From: Bactericera cockerelli
Taxonomy: Eukaryota > Arthropoda > Insecta > Hemiptera > Triozidae
Direction of reading: 5' to 3'
DNA: 64,000 bases
Assembly: GCA_024516035.1 (NCBI GenBank)
Contig: CM044957.1
Span: forward strand, 4,127,017-4,191,016
The notes beneath the pieces are model-generated. The model did no database searches and was not told where the DNA came from. It saw only the letters and a program-made list of their open reading frames with translations. Shown here in pieces: positions 9,519-20,099 of the stretch (position 1 is the first letter of the stretch; each line of letters starts with the position of its first letter). Both the position numbers and the translations under genes were made by a program.

Positions 9519-9557
<39 letters not shown>

Positions 9558-9559
<2 letters not shown>

Positions 9560-9868
9560 CAAAGAAGCGGCACTTGCGGCCAATATTTGCGGTCCTGCGG
9601 CCGCAGTCTGCGGCCGATTGCAACCAAAAGTTTCGTGGTTCGTCTGGTGTATAATTATAATTAGCATACCAAATTTCAAGTCTCTAGCTCTTACCGTTCT
9701 CGAGATATCCTGTTTACACACAGACAGACAGACAGACGCACGGACCAATGGCTGAAAACAACTTTTTTGGTATCCTGAGGCTATAATTCGTCCAGAAATG
9801 TGAAAAACTGGGTAGGTCAAATTTTCGACGGATACAATACTTTCCTTATTATAGGATAAGGAAAGTAA
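9558..9868 (+). repeat. Dispersed repeat ending in an ACTTTCCTTAT hairpin
   Basis: Contains ACAGACAGACAGACAGACGC and ends ACTTTCCTTAT..ATAAGGAAAGT, an 11-bp stem. The same ending recurs at 32,300-32,362, 16,078-16,110 and 17,580-17,612, and in part at 4,757-4,783 and 59,567-59,583. The family has no recognisable coding part. Confidence 0.65.
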
Positions 9869-9989
9869 AAAAACTCAAATATAAATATACGAGTATCTCC
9901 CTAGCCTTTATCCCATATTCGCTTATGTTCCTATGGGGGCCAGCATTGTTCAACCTCATGGTTGGAGCACTTTTTTTATGGCTGGATGC

Positions 9990-10242
9990 CCTTCCTAACG
10001 CCAACGATTCTTGATTTTAACGTCCTGATCAGGACGGGGGTGTTACCCTCCATTCGCTGGAAATCGTACCAGCTACCGAAATTAACCTCACCCAGCCTGG
10101 GTAAGCTGGGTGAGGTTAATGCCAGCCTCACGTGTTTGGAAGGAACAGAATTTTCTTGGAAAAGTCTGCTCCAACCAGGGATCGAACTCGGGATCTCTGG
10201 ACTACGGGCAGTGGTCACAACCATTACGCCACGGAGGCTGGA
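9990..10242 (-). mobile_element. S2 tRNA-headed SINE
   Basis: Minus-strand copy: head GCCTCCGTGGCGTAATGGTT at the right end, B box GGTTCGATCC-like (seen as GGGATCGAACTC on +), core with CCCAGCCTGGGTAAGCTGGG and GTTACCCTCCATTCGCTGG. A duplicated GCTGGGTGAGGTTAATG motif sits inside the core. Other copies: 13,561-13,887 (-), 21,835-22,073 (-), 30,603-30,825 (+), 61,069-61,375 (+), fragments 26,985-27,105 and 29,590-29,665. Confidence 0.8.
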
Positions 10243-10498
10243 AGAGACGTAGAGAGACGTAAACTCAAAATAATAAATGCAAACAAGGCTCCGATTTGTA
10301 TTGTTGCTATAACAAGAGGGGGAATGTTGAGTGGTTAAACTATTTCTTTTTTACAATTCTATAATTTAATAACTTCAATACATAAATAAAATATATAAAT
10401 ATCTAAATTTATTGAATACACCAAAAATATTACAAAGATAGGCCTTCAATAATACTTGGGGCTTGAAATGAGATGCTCGTTTAGAGTTTATTGCTAGC

Positions 10499-10761
10499 AT
10501 ATCGCCGTGGCTAAAGCAACACCCCCTAAGTCGCATTTTTTCAAAATTGAGATTTTTGTTCTAACGAATAGAAATGATCGTTTTGCACCTTGTGACGAAG
10601 TTTTTTTCAGAAATTCCAAAAGATAGCGCGGTAGTTTCATTTTTAGTATCTCCGCACATCTGATTTTGGATACCAACAATACCTATCATTCAGTTCTTAT
10701 TGCCTCCTGTAAAATTGCAAAAAATTAGATAGGCGGTGTTGCTTTAGCTGCGACGATATTT
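10499..10761. mobile_element. MITE with 25-bp terminal inverted repeats
   Basis: Left end ATATCGCCGTGGCTAAAGC mirrors the right end GCTTTAGCTGCGACGATAT with three mismatches; both arms continue to about 25 bp. The internal 210 bp is AT-rich and non-coding. Superfamily not identified. Confidence 0.6.
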
Positions 10762-11680
10762 ATTTAAGAATTTTAATATTTCAACAACAAAAAAACAATT
10801 TTTTTTCTTGTAAAAAATATAAATTGCAAAATTGTTTTTCTTGGTATTGCCAAAACATTTTGAAAGAGATTCCATGTCAGAGAGCGTTTACTTCTATGAA
10901 TGGTGTTACCTCTTCAATCTACATCATTGAAGGCCGACCTTAAACCCAAACACAAAAAGATATTCATTTCACATGTACCAAAGTCCAAAATCAAGATTAA
11001 AATCAGAACGGCGCACAGTGGGGTATTTGCCTTCAAAAGTTGCGCAAAACCCTCGAAAAAAAGAGGCTTAATCTAAATATTTTTTTAAGTAATGTATTTC
11101 AGAAGAGAATATGTGATAAAACCCAAAAAGAAATATTTTGATAACTCATCATGGGTAAGTACAGTAGATGCTTGATGTCACGTGACTTGTCAAGCTTACA
11201 TCACAACATACAGCTGCTTTCATGTCTGATTTGAAATGAATGAAATTTTAGGTCTATCAGTTATTTATTGATAGTAGTGATGGTTTATATTTAATGAGGA
11301 GGACATCGGCATAACGTATGTGTAATTTGTTTTTCTAATTTATTATTTTAAGTGTGTTTTTCGGGACGTTCAACTTGACCCTCTTCTGTCTTAAATGAAC
11401 GATTTTTTTCCGAAACAATGGAAAAAAAGTTAGAGAATATACCTTGATCAAGCAGTTTTGGTAACTTTTTCTAATACTTTGAAGTGTTTGCTATTATATC
11501 TAAAAAGAAAATCTTGCAGTTTTATTGCACTTGTAGGAGTTTTTGAAACTTGAACTTGAAAATTCGGGAATTTTTTATAGTGAGCCAATATAATTATTAC
11601 ACCATAAATTTCGTTACAAAGAATTTTTCAACCCTTTATTGTATTTAATAATAAATAAATGTACTTCTTTGTATTATTAT
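10762..11680. other. AT-rich intronic/intergenic DNA, no feature recognised
   Basis: No conserved coding frame, SINE promoter box or tandem repeat was found on either strand. I looked here for ATP-citrate lyase exon 4 on the minus strand and did not find it. Confidence 0.5.
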
Positions 11681-11689
11681 GTCAAAATT

Positions 11690-11930
11690 TCAGTGGGTAG
11701 CGCAGAATTATGTGACTTTTCCGTATATGTCCTAGAATCTATTTTGCCCATAACTCCCCCACTGGTCACTGCTCACATTACAGCAGCTCATTTCTCCTCA
11801 CAACTCACGAGGTATGAGTAGACCCTGGTTATTCCAATAAAGAGCAGGGAAATTCCCGCCCTTCTAAGAATCGAACTCAGGTGAAAGCATAGTGCGCCAC
11901 ACCACTCGGCAACAATAGCTGTAAAAAACT
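11690..11930 (-). mobile_element. S7 tRNA-headed SINE
   Basis: Minus orientation: tRNA-like head near 11,865-11,930 (GAATCGAACTCAGGTG on +) and a body with CTCACGAGGTATGAGTAGAC and GTGGGTAGCGCAGAATTA. Relatives: 41,790-42,052 (-), 25,086-25,260 (+), a short piece at 12,335-12,362. Confidence 0.65.
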
Positions 11931-11993
11931 AATGTTAAGCCAATTCTCGTCATCTAAATTGGGTGATTAATCATGAAAAATACTTGAACTCAC

Positions 11994-12056
11994 GTCTTTG
12001 TGTGGAATGAAAGGTTCAATGATGAAACTTCTCAGCTTTCCTGTGGCTTTTCCGAT
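11994..12056 (-). CDS. ACLY: ACLY coding exon 3
   Basis: Acceptor TTTCTGGATTTCAG then ATC GGA AAA GCC; donor GAC/GTGAGT with GT at 11,993-11,992. It encodes 21 residues, IGKATGKLRSFIIEPFIPHKD in two pieces IGKATGKLRSF and IIEPFIPHKD. The IEPF segment lines the nucleotide pocket. Confidence 0.88.
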
Positions 12057-14186
12057 CTGAAATCCAGAAAAAAAATATTTTATTGAAATCAATTAATGGC
12101 CTATTGTTTCTCTAAGGGCCGAATTATAAAACAGGATTAGTTAATCTTAGTGGACACTATTCCTTAACTTTCATTTTGACAACATCTGTAGAGGTCATAT
12201 CTAAGCTGGGCTTGGTAGCTGTATATTATTACTTCTGTGGCCTAACGGAGCTCTAGCCAGCCTTCGTGATGGAAAATCTTGTTTTAAAATAAATAATAAT
12301 AATGCTTTTTCTTTGTGTTATTATATCACAATTTTAGTGGGTAGCGCAGAATCATAGGACTTTACCACTTTAATTTACAATATCTTGTGTTTTTTTTGCC
12401 TACGATTAGTAAAATCGTCCAACTAAAAAAACCTGGGACTCGAACCACCGTCCTCCAGTCACGAGTCCGCTTAAACCCCCCCCCCTCCCTCCTTATCGAT
12501 CTACTGAGGTCGGTTTCCTATAGCTTAAACCGTTCAAGAGTTATGGCTTGTGAAGGACAGCTCAAAAGAACAGAATTCGTTAAAAGTGTTTTTCAGTTAT
12601 TATTTTCTTTTGTTAAAACACTTAGGAGCCACATTAAGATACAGGAATAAAGTTAAACTGAGCCAAACACCCCTTTGAAGTCGGAGGTTCAACCAATCAC
12701 AGCGCACTATAGACAGAGTTAAGGGATAGTGTTCAACTTAGATTAAATCTAATCCTGTTTTATAATTCGGCCCTTAAAAAGTATTATTAAGGGTTGGGTG
12801 GAAGAGATTGCCAAAAGCAGTAACCCCGCCCTTAAGTTGGGACATATGTATATGTATAGGTATATTTTATGCATTTATTTTCTTCTTTTTTTATGTTGTC
12901 TCCAATTTTGTATATTAATTTGTAATTATCTGTTGCTACATATGTCTTTATAAATAAAGTTTTATGTTTTTTATAATAAATATAACATTTGTTTCTCTCT
13001 CTCTAATAGTAAGGACTTTCATCATCATCATAGGGTGGCGTCATCATGGGGTTCGGTGGAAGAGAAAGCCACAGGCTTATAATCGTCCCTTGGTTCACTA
13101 CATATTCTATTGTGTTCTTTTTTTTTCATGTCCTATTTTGTTGAATGTATCATGTAGTTGATCAATAAAGTGTTAAATAATAATAATAATAACTTTGTCA
13201 TCTACCACTGTCTTTGCAAGGAGGATATTTTTTTTTTTTTTTTGAAAAGTTTACTGAACAAGTTCCATTTGTACAAAAAAATAATCTTAAAATTATAAAT
13301 CCTAGATTTTACAATTTTAAAAATACATACTTAAAACTACTTATCAACTTGTACAATTAAACATAAAAATTTAAATCCTGTGCTAACTTAAACCCCGAGA
13401 CACTCACCACTTGGTCCTTGCCCATGCGCTCTGTGATCCATGATTGAGCAGTCTTGAAGTCTGTGTTCACCTTGATGAGACCGAGCTTGCCTCGTCTCTT
13501 GATCAGCTGGTCTGGCTTGGCGACGAGTTTCTAAAAAAAAAGTTCAAGTTTACAACATTTATTATTATCTGACCTGGTTACAGGGTTTTCAGTGAAACCC
13601 TTACAATTAACACTGTGACCTAATTAGATCTATTGTGACCAGTCGATTCTACTCGGTTTTAAAGTCCTGATTTGAGATAGTCAGGACGGGGGTTTTACCC
13701 TCCATTCGTTGGGAATTGTACCAGCTACCCACATTAACCTCACCCAGCCTGGGTAGGGTCGGAAGTGCCAGGCTCACGAGTTTGGAAGGGACAGAATTTT
13801 CTTCGAAAAGTCTGCCCCAACCGGGAGTCGAACTCGAGACCTCTGGACTACGGGCAGTAGTCACAACCATTACGCCACGGAGGCTGGCAGTTTACAACAT
13901 AATATGTTAGAATTATGTATTCATAAAAAAGAAGGAATCGCTCGTTAGCAAAAGCCGACGTAAAAAAAAAAAAATTACAAAAAATCTCCCTAGCCGCGAT
14001 TCGAACCCAGGTCACCTAGGTCACACTTACAGAGGACGCGAGCCAGGGCTCATCCCGCTGCAGCTGCGCCCAGCTCGTCTCATCAGTGACGGCGGCAAAC
14101 CGGCACTTGGCGGCGGCGGTGTTGGGGTCGAGGTTGCGGTTGATAATGTCCTTGCCCGTGGCCTCGGAGATGGCTTTGGCGGACAT
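11994..14186 (-). CDS. ACLY: ATP-citrate lyase, first three coding exons (partial gene)
   Basis: ATP-citrate synthase makes cytosolic acetyl-CoA and oxaloacetate from citrate, CoA and ATP, feeding lipid synthesis and acetylation. Three exons on the minus strand (14,186-14,031; 13,530-13,408; 12,056-11,994) join in phase 0 into 114 residues. They start MSAKAISEATGKDI and continue with AKPDQLIKRRGKLG and IGKATGKLRSFIIEPFIPH, all diagnostic of the N-terminal ATP-grasp (succinyl-CoA synthetase beta-like) domain. Lys57, Arg65-Gly66 and the Glu107-Ile110 stretch match ATP-contacting positions of the human enzyme. About 90% of the protein (roughly 1,100 residues in animals) is missing. No fourth exon was found between 1,300 and 11,990, so the gene either spans past position 1, with the acid phosphatase exons in an intron on the other strand, or is truncated. 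Confidence 0.9.
12110..12778. mobile_element. TA-flanked MITE/solo-element pair, AGGGCCGAATTATAAAACAGG family
   Basis: Left end TAAGGGCCGAATTATAAAAC and right end GTTTTATAATTCGGCCCTTA are inverted repeats over about 28 bp, each bordered by TA. The interior contains SINE pieces and an open frame at 12,387-12,650 of no recognised family. Related, shorter elements are at 19,566-19,712 and 19,711-19,958. TA flanks suggest a Tc1/mariner-type non-autonomous element. Confidence 0.6.
12783..12963 (+). mobile_element. Retroelement 3' tail T1 with conserved hairpin
   Basis: GGGTTGGGTGGAAGAGATTG, then GCC AAA AGC, AACCCCGCCC and a tail ending in AATAAAG. Members on either strand: 15,593-15,716 (-), 17,765-17,935 (-), 21,556-21,840 (+), 24,430-24,571 (-), 26,762-26,942 (+), 27,700-27,800 (-), 58,320-58,500 (-), with related tails at 13,030-13,185 (+) and 53,262-53,432 (+). 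They look like 5'-truncated LINE 3' ends. Confidence 0.7.
13030..13195 (+). mobile_element. Retroelement 3' tail, variant of T1
   Basis: Starts GGGTGGCGTCATCATGGGG and GGTGGAAGAGAAAGCCACAGG, ends GATCAATAAAGTGTTAAATA followed by (AAT)n. Probably a 5'-truncated insertion. Confidence 0.5.
13408..13530 (-). CDS. ACLY: ACLY coding exon 2
   Basis: Acceptor T-tract..TAG then AAA CTC GTC; donor GTG/GTGAGT at 13,407. Encodes 41 residues including KPDQLIKRRGKLGL and SWITERMGKDQV. Both ends are phase 0. Confidence 0.9.
13561..13887 (-). mobile_element. S2 tRNA-headed SINE, most complete copy, in ACLY intron 1
   Basis: Minus-strand element from the head at 13,887 (GCCAGCCTCCGTGGCGTAAT) through B box, core (ACCCAGGCTGGGTGAGGTTA, GAATGGAGGGTAAAACCCCC) to a tail with GATCTAATTAGGTCACAGTG and (AATAAT)n at 13,561. 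The tail matches that of the + copy at 61,069-61,375, which fixes a family length near 310-327 bp. Confidence 0.85.
14031..14186 (-). CDS. ACLY: ACLY coding exon 1 with start codon
   Basis: ATG at 14,186-14,184 in the context AACC ATG TCC; 52 codons to donor TCT/GTAAGT (GT at 14,030-14,029). The start agrees with the conserved animal N terminus MSAKAISE. An acceptor TTTCAG ends at 14,196, leaving nine bases of 5' UTR in this exon, so an upstream non-coding exon must exist. Confidence 0.92.
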
Positions 14187-14219
14187 GGTTCAGTTCTGAA
14201 ACAGGGGATGGAGCACGTT

Positions 14220-14765
14220 AGAGGTTTGTAATAATGATAATAATAATAAAGGGATTAGGGATGGGCGATCCGAGATGGATACGTCTGCAATGAGCCTTCA
14301 CAGGTAGTATAACAATAATAATATCGCCTTATTTTAACTGCCCGATTAGGACTATTATTCTAGCAGTAAGCCCAAAACATTATATGGCCTTATTTAAACT
14401 GCCCGATTAGGACTATTATTCCAGCAGTAAGCCCAAGACGTATTGCTGTGTGGTAAAAATCCCTATTATTAATATATAATTTGTTTCAGTTTGATAAATT
14501 AATAATAATAATATATCACCTTATTTATACTGCCCGATTAGAACTATTGAAGTCCCATTATTCCAGCACTAAGGCCAAGACATATTATTATGTGTTAAAA
14601 ATCCCAAATGGGAGGATAACATGTCCCGGCTAGGTTTCGAACCCGCGACCTCTGGATTCACAAATTGTCGCCTTTACCATTGAGCTACTGAGACAGACAT
14701 TAATAATAAACCCATTAGGGGTGTGTGATCCGAGATGGATACGTCTGCAATCAGCCCTCACAGGT
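14220..14765. mobile_element. SINE S8 (-) flanked by a direct repeat
   Basis: At 14,500-14,700 a minus-strand tRNA-headed SINE: GGTTTCGAACCCGCGACCTC and GAGCTACTGAGAC on +, with a body GGGAGGATAACATGTCCCGG. Pieces of the same body are tandemly repeated at 14,320-14,450. Two outer copies of GATCCGAGATGGATACGTCT lie at about 14,269 and 14,729. Other S8 pieces: 19,190-19,325 and 53,905-54,175. Confidence 0.6.
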
Positions 14766-16680
14766 CGAAAGTTTCACGGATTAACACAAATATGATAGCC
14801 CTTCAAAGCTTAGGAGAAGTAACTTTGTACAAATGTTTCTTCATAAAGAAAATAAATAAATAAAAACTAAAAAAAACTTTTATACTGTCTAGAGTAAGGA
14901 GTTCTACAATCATGATACGACATTCATTCATACTGAACTCTGAATTTACACAACATACTATGTCTTAGGTCTTAGTACGCACAGAGGCAATACTAGGGAA
15001 AATCCTAGAGGTCAATGAAGGTCGCACCGAACGTATAACTCGTAACCCACTGATGGACGAATCAAAGTCACCAGATGAGAAAATAGGTTTCACGAAAAAC
15101 CGGTTAACGACGACGGGTTATTCCCTAATTTAATTTGTAATATTAGTGTCAATGTGTTTCATTTGCGTACTTTTAATATATTATTAATGAGAATAGGAGA
15201 ATCTTCTAAAGACACTCAGCCACCTGGGATATTTTTATAGTCCCCCAGCCAGACTTCTGTTCTCCTCCCTGTTTATAACCCCCCCCCCCCCCCAGACTGC
15301 TGGTCTACTCCCTGTTTATAGTCCACCAGACAGACTACACTACATACATAAAAAAAAAATCCTTCGAATATAAAATGATTCATGAATGTTTATTTTGACG
15401 TGGCATAAAATACAATCTTCATTGCCACTCATGAAATTGACAAATTGTAGCTTCAATTAAATTGAAGGTAACAAAAATTGTTTGTCACATTTTTATGACG
15501 ATTTTATAGCCTGGTTTGTGGTGTTATTATTATTTTTATATTATGCTTTATTAGGCAAGACAAAGTAAAATATATACAGTAAAATACAATGAAATTATAA
15601 AGAAAAACTAATAGATTGAACAAACAAGAACAAAAAAGAGAGAAAGCTAATGTCCTACCTAAAAGGCGGGGTTATTGCCCGTGGCAATCTCTTCCACCCA
15701 ACCCTTTATGAAAGGTGTTCCACCGTCATGGAACAACAACTTCTAAATTGAAAAAAAGAGAATATTTTAAAGGTTGTTACTAATAATAATAATAATAATA
15801 AATCTGTGTCCGTGAGATAGGCACAGATTCCGATATCACGTTACTAAAATTTATTTAATTTTAATGATGTTCAAATTTACCCATATGAATGTCTGCTCTT
15901 TCCTCAAACTAAATCAGGAAGTCCAACAAAGAGGAATTATAAATATCTCCTAAGAATCATTAGAAGAAAAAAAATCTGCCACTAACAACGCAACAAAATT
16001 TCGAAAGACGAAATTGAAGAAAAAAAAATCTGTCTCTCACAACAAAACAAAATTCGAACGAAGAAACGGAAAATTCAATACTTTCCTTATAACAGCATAA
16101 GGAAAGTAAAAAAATCTGCCCGAAACAAAAAACGCATAAAAATTTCAAGAATATATTCTCTACGCTTCTCCCACAGTTTAGTCACCCCTGATGCGTCGGA
16201 ACTGTGGCCACAGTCCATCCGCCGCACTTTGGAGAGCCCTCACGCTAAGGACCTTTAGGCTACTCACACCGGCATGCCAGGGTTCCGGCCTCCAGTAGCC
16301 AGGAAACATAGGACTGTCCGGCCAAACGACTTAGCCTTAGTATTACGAAACCCGAACACTGTAAACACATCTACCTATAAACCCAGATAAGTGTGAGCTA
16401 AGACTTTCACTTCATTCTATCGTAAGTCTCGTTAGAACGTTAGACTGACTAGACTTGGCAGTTCCTGGTCTTAAGCTGTGGAATTTTACAAGATTTTTTT
16501 TGTCTTTGGGATGGTCAGTCTCCAATTATCATTAAACAGGGAGTATCATTAAACAGACTGTAAACAGGGAGTATAGAGGAATAGACCAGAATCCTGCGTC
16601 GCGTTCGGAAGTTAAATACACGAGTAGACCAATGTCATTCTGGTTGAGGAATAAACTGAGAGTTCACAAATTACATTAAT
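14766..16680. other. ACLY upstream region, mostly unassigned repeats
   Basis: Includes a poly-C run at 15,281-15,294 within a fragment of the 55-kb minisatellite unit (15,235-15,345), a minus-strand T1 tail (15,593-15,716), the ACTTTCCTTAT hairpin (16,078-16,110) and a GC-richer block at 16,165-16,330 that I cannot assign. No coding exon was recognised. Confidence 0.5.
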
Positions 16681-16690
16681 ATTATAATAA

Positions 16691-16885
16691 CACTCCTTAG
16701 TGGAAGGTAACCATCAGGCGAGGTTAATGCTCAAAGCATTTTCTACCACCTAACCCTCAGAGTCTTATTATTATGTGGTCAGAAACTCAAATTAATGAGG
16801 AAAAATTCATGCACTGAGTGGGATTCGAACCAACCAACCCCAACTGGAATACGAGACTAGCGCGTTAACCACTTGACTACCAGTG
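16691..16885 (-). mobile_element. S4 tRNA-headed SINE
   Basis: Minus copy of the commonest family: head CACTGGTAGTCAAGTGGTTA, AACGCGCTAGTCTGG, B box GGTTCGAATCCCACCCAG, body TTTTTCCTCATTAATTTGAG and tail GGTAGAAAATGCTTTGAGC, ending in (ATT)n. Others: 17,191-17,405 (+), 18,172-18,314 (-), 18,979-19,175 (-), 21,202-21,350 (-), 24,803-24,945 (+, no head), 26,132-26,333 (-), 28,191-28,387 (-), 38,448-38,790 (+, interrupted), 44,729-44,930 (+), 49,567-49,768 (+), 58,757-58,990 (+), 62,655-62,785 (+, no head). Confidence 0.85.
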
Positions 16886-17190
16886 ACAGAAAAAAAATCC
16901 CCAAAACTCAGATGATTAACACCGATTTTTTTAATCAAGGGTTTCACCCTTGATCGTGTACATTACTGTTCGATTTTACTTCCAAAATCATTTAGGTATA
17001 TAAAATACTCTCCAGACAAAGTAATTTATTTTATGGGTGGTCAGAAGGTTACCATCACAGTCTTATCACGATTCTACAGAATATTACTGGAAATTTTGTT
17101 TTATAAGCGTAAGAAGGCATTTCCTGAACCATTTCGGGAATACGTAATGTTTCAGACAAAAATGCCTTAAGGCAGCAGCGGACACGAAAT

Positions 17191-17405
17191 CACTGACAGT
17201 CAAGTGGTTAAGGCGCTAGTCTGGTAATCCAGGTAGCGTAGGGATCCGTTGGTTCGAATCCTCCCACCCAGTGCATGAATTTTCCCTCATTTATTTGTGA
17301 TTGTGACCACATAATAATAAGACTGTGAGGGATAGGTGGTGGAAAATGCTTTGAAAATTAACCTCACCTGGTCATTACCCTCCACTAAAGAGAATTATTA
17401 TTAAT
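17191..17405 (+). mobile_element. S4 tRNA-headed SINE
   Basis: Plus copy with intact head (CAAGTGGTTAAGGCGCTAGT), B box GGTTCGAATCC and tail GGTGGAAAATGCTTTGAAAA. The 3' hairpin is mutated here. Confidence 0.8.
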
Positions 17406-18978
17406 ATAATCACAGTAGGGTGGAGACAGATTCGAGTACTTATGCTATGACTCTTAATTATTCGATATTTCACGTTTGACGCTTCAGGAAATACAAATAC
17501 CAAAATATGATACTTTCTTTCAAAATATTACATAGGTATACCTAACATTACTTCGGAATTCTAATATGAACTAACAAATAATTCCTTATTGTATGATAAG
17601 GAAAGTAAAAATAAGACGTATGAATGTCTTATTTATTATTGACTCTTGTGATGAACACAAATAATTATGATAAACACAGCTGAATACCCCTTACTGTGGT
17701 CAGAATTGATATAATCAATCTTATATCAGAAGAATCAAATGGCACTTATTATTATTATTATTATATTATACAACGCTTTATTAGGTATAAATGGACATTA
17801 TGTACATAAAAATAATTAATTTAACAATGAAAAAAATGGAAACAATATATACAATGAAAATGAAAAAGAATAGAAAATATATAAAAACATAAGTCCTAAC
17901 TAAAGGGCGGGGTTATTGCCTATGGCAACCTCTTATTCATCAAAACATATTTCTTGTTAATCAAATAACTGATATCAATTAAAACTTTTTTTTAAATACA
18001 TTTTTAAAAACTGATATCAATTCTTAACCAGGGGTGGCCAGTGCTAAGGAGCTGATGCGGAACTGCAGCTCCTCCAGGCGAAAAGGAAAAGAGAGGAGGT
18101 TTCAAGTCCTAGCTCCTATACAGTGAAAATCTTTATACATTTTAGAATGCTTAATAATAAAAATAATAACGACACTCTTTAGTGGAAAGTAACCACTACG
18201 CGAGGTTGATGCTCAAAGCATTTTCTACCACCTAACTCTCAGGGTCTTATTATTAACGGATCCCTACGCTATCTGGATTACCAGACTAGCGATTTCGCCA
18301 CTTGACTACCAGTGCACTTAATTTATAATTATTGTAATGGTAAACAAACTTAAACTTGTCAGGTATTAAAAGAGCGACTCCATAGCCGTATTTTTCTTTC
18401 TAACCAAAGTTAACCAAACTGGAATAAAATGAACTAAACTGGTAGCAAGTCATTTTTCTTTTGGAAGAATTTTTCCTCTTCCTTCTTCCAAAATGGAAGT
18501 AGAAAATTCTTGCTTCCAGTTCTTTTATAGGTTAAGTCCATTGTTTATCTTTAAAAGTACCGAAACGCATTTTTCTTTCACGTATGTGGTGAAGTTGACC
18601 TTGGAATAAAATGGAAATATTTGGAAATATCGAACCTGGAAAAAAAATTTATCCTAAAGAAAAATACCCCTTATAATTCCCTTTTTGGTCCGGTTTATGT
18701 GGCAGCACAGAACATTTCCCCACCGGCCGCCCCTGTTAATAACAATCATACTGCATTAACAGCGATACGTGCATGAGACGTAGTATGACCCAGAAAAAAT
18801 TGTATTTGGAGAACAATTAAACAAATTCCATCCAGTTTTAATTAAAGTATAAGTACAGTAAATACAAGTACAGTAAGTACGCACATACATACATTTGCTG
18901 ATGTTCAGGAAGTCACTGAACAATAAACAAACAAAGATTGGATAAGTATTAAAAAAAAAAAAAAACAAGGAAAAAAAA

Positions 18979-19175
18979 CTGTTTAGTGGAAGGTAGCCAC
19001 CATGCGAGGTTAATGCTCAGAGCATTTTCTACCACCTAACCCTCAGAGTCTTATTATTATGTGGTTACAAACTCAAATTAATGAGGAAAAATTCATGCAC
19101 TCGGTGGGATTCGAACCAACGGATCCCTACCCTACCTGGATTACCAGACTAGCGCGTTAACCACTTGACTACCAG
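18979..19175 (-). mobile_element. S4 tRNA-headed SINE
   Basis: Minus copy, complete from the tail (TAGTGGAAGGTAGCCACC) to the head (AACCACTTGACTACCAG). The tail hairpin AATGCT/AGCATT has the loop CAG. Confidence 0.8.
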
Positions 19176-19565
19176 CACCAACAATAATAATAATGATATC
19201 GCCTTATTTATACTGTCCGATTAAGACTCTTAAGTCCCATAATTCCAGCAGTAAGCCCATAACGTATTATTATCTGGTGAAAATCCTGAATGGGAGGATA
19301 ACTTGTCATGTCCCGACTGGGTTACGGAAAGAAACGGAAACTATTTAAATGTAATTTTTTTTCTTAAATGAATAAATTGTGCTCCTGATCTATGGAAAAA
19401 ATTATCAATTTTCAGGGTCGAATTATAAAATCATACTATGAGGGTCACACCCCCGAACCACTTGAAAGCGACGTTAAAACCAAAAAAAAAAAAAAAAAAA
19501 AAAACAAAATTAAGGGAAGACAGCCATTCCTTTGTCCGCGTTCTCAGCCAATTTCACTTGGCCCT

Positions 19566-19958
19566 AAGAGCCGAATTTTGAAATAGGATAACAACAGAGA
19601 TAAGCCAGACGGTCCCTCAAGCGGAAGGGTCAACCAATCACAGCTCACTTTACTTCGACTTGAGGGATTGTCTGGCTTATCTTTGCTGTAATTCAATTTT
19701 ATAACTTGGCCCTAAGGTCCGAATCATGAAACAGGTTTAGATCAACTAATCCTAATCTTTTCACTATCCCTTAACACGTCGTCTGGTAGAAATTTCAACC
19801 AATCACGGCACATTCATATCAGCTGTTAAGTGATGGTGGTTTGGGTTAAAAAATTCTAGATATTTTTTTTTCTTTTGGTATTGGTTATTCTCCTTATCAT
19901 GGGAATTTGCCATACAGCCAATCTAGATATTTAATCCTGTTTCATAATTCGGCTTTTA
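19566..19958. mobile_element. Two adjacent TA-flanked MITEs sharing one TA
   Basis: 19,566-19,712: AGAGCCGAATTTTGAAATAGG at left against ATTTTATAACTTGGCCCT at right; interior halves are also inverted (AGATAAGCCAGAC / GTCTGGCTTATCT). 19,711-19,958: AGGTCCGAATCATGAAACAGG at left against CCTGTTTCATAATTCGGCTTT at right. Both belong with the element at 12,110-12,778. Confidence 0.6.
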
Positions 19959-20099
19959 CAGTAGGTACCTACTAATATTAAAACTTTAAAAAATAGTAAT
20001 AATTATTTTTCTCGTACATTTCTTTAATTAATTATAATAAAAAATACACACAAACAAATTAAATTTTAAAAATAAAATATAATACCTACGTACTAACTT

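Larger units (their letters stand above)
4900..9557 (+). mobile_element. CR1/Jockey-like non-LTR retrotransposon, near full length
   Basis: Two long uninterrupted frames (ORF1 4,992-6,482; ORF2 6,404-9,421) are followed by a short 3' UTR and a 37-nt poly(A) at 9,521-9,557. ORF1 with an SGNH esterase and ORF2 with APE endonuclease plus reverse transcriptase is the CR1-like layout. The 5' boundary is approximate: 4,740-4,890 matches, inverted, a repeat at 59,460-59,590 and so belongs to another element. No target duplication was recognised. The lack of stops suggests recent activity. It lies on the opposite strand inside the presumed ATP-citrate lyase transcription unit or just downstream of it. 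Confidence 0.9.
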
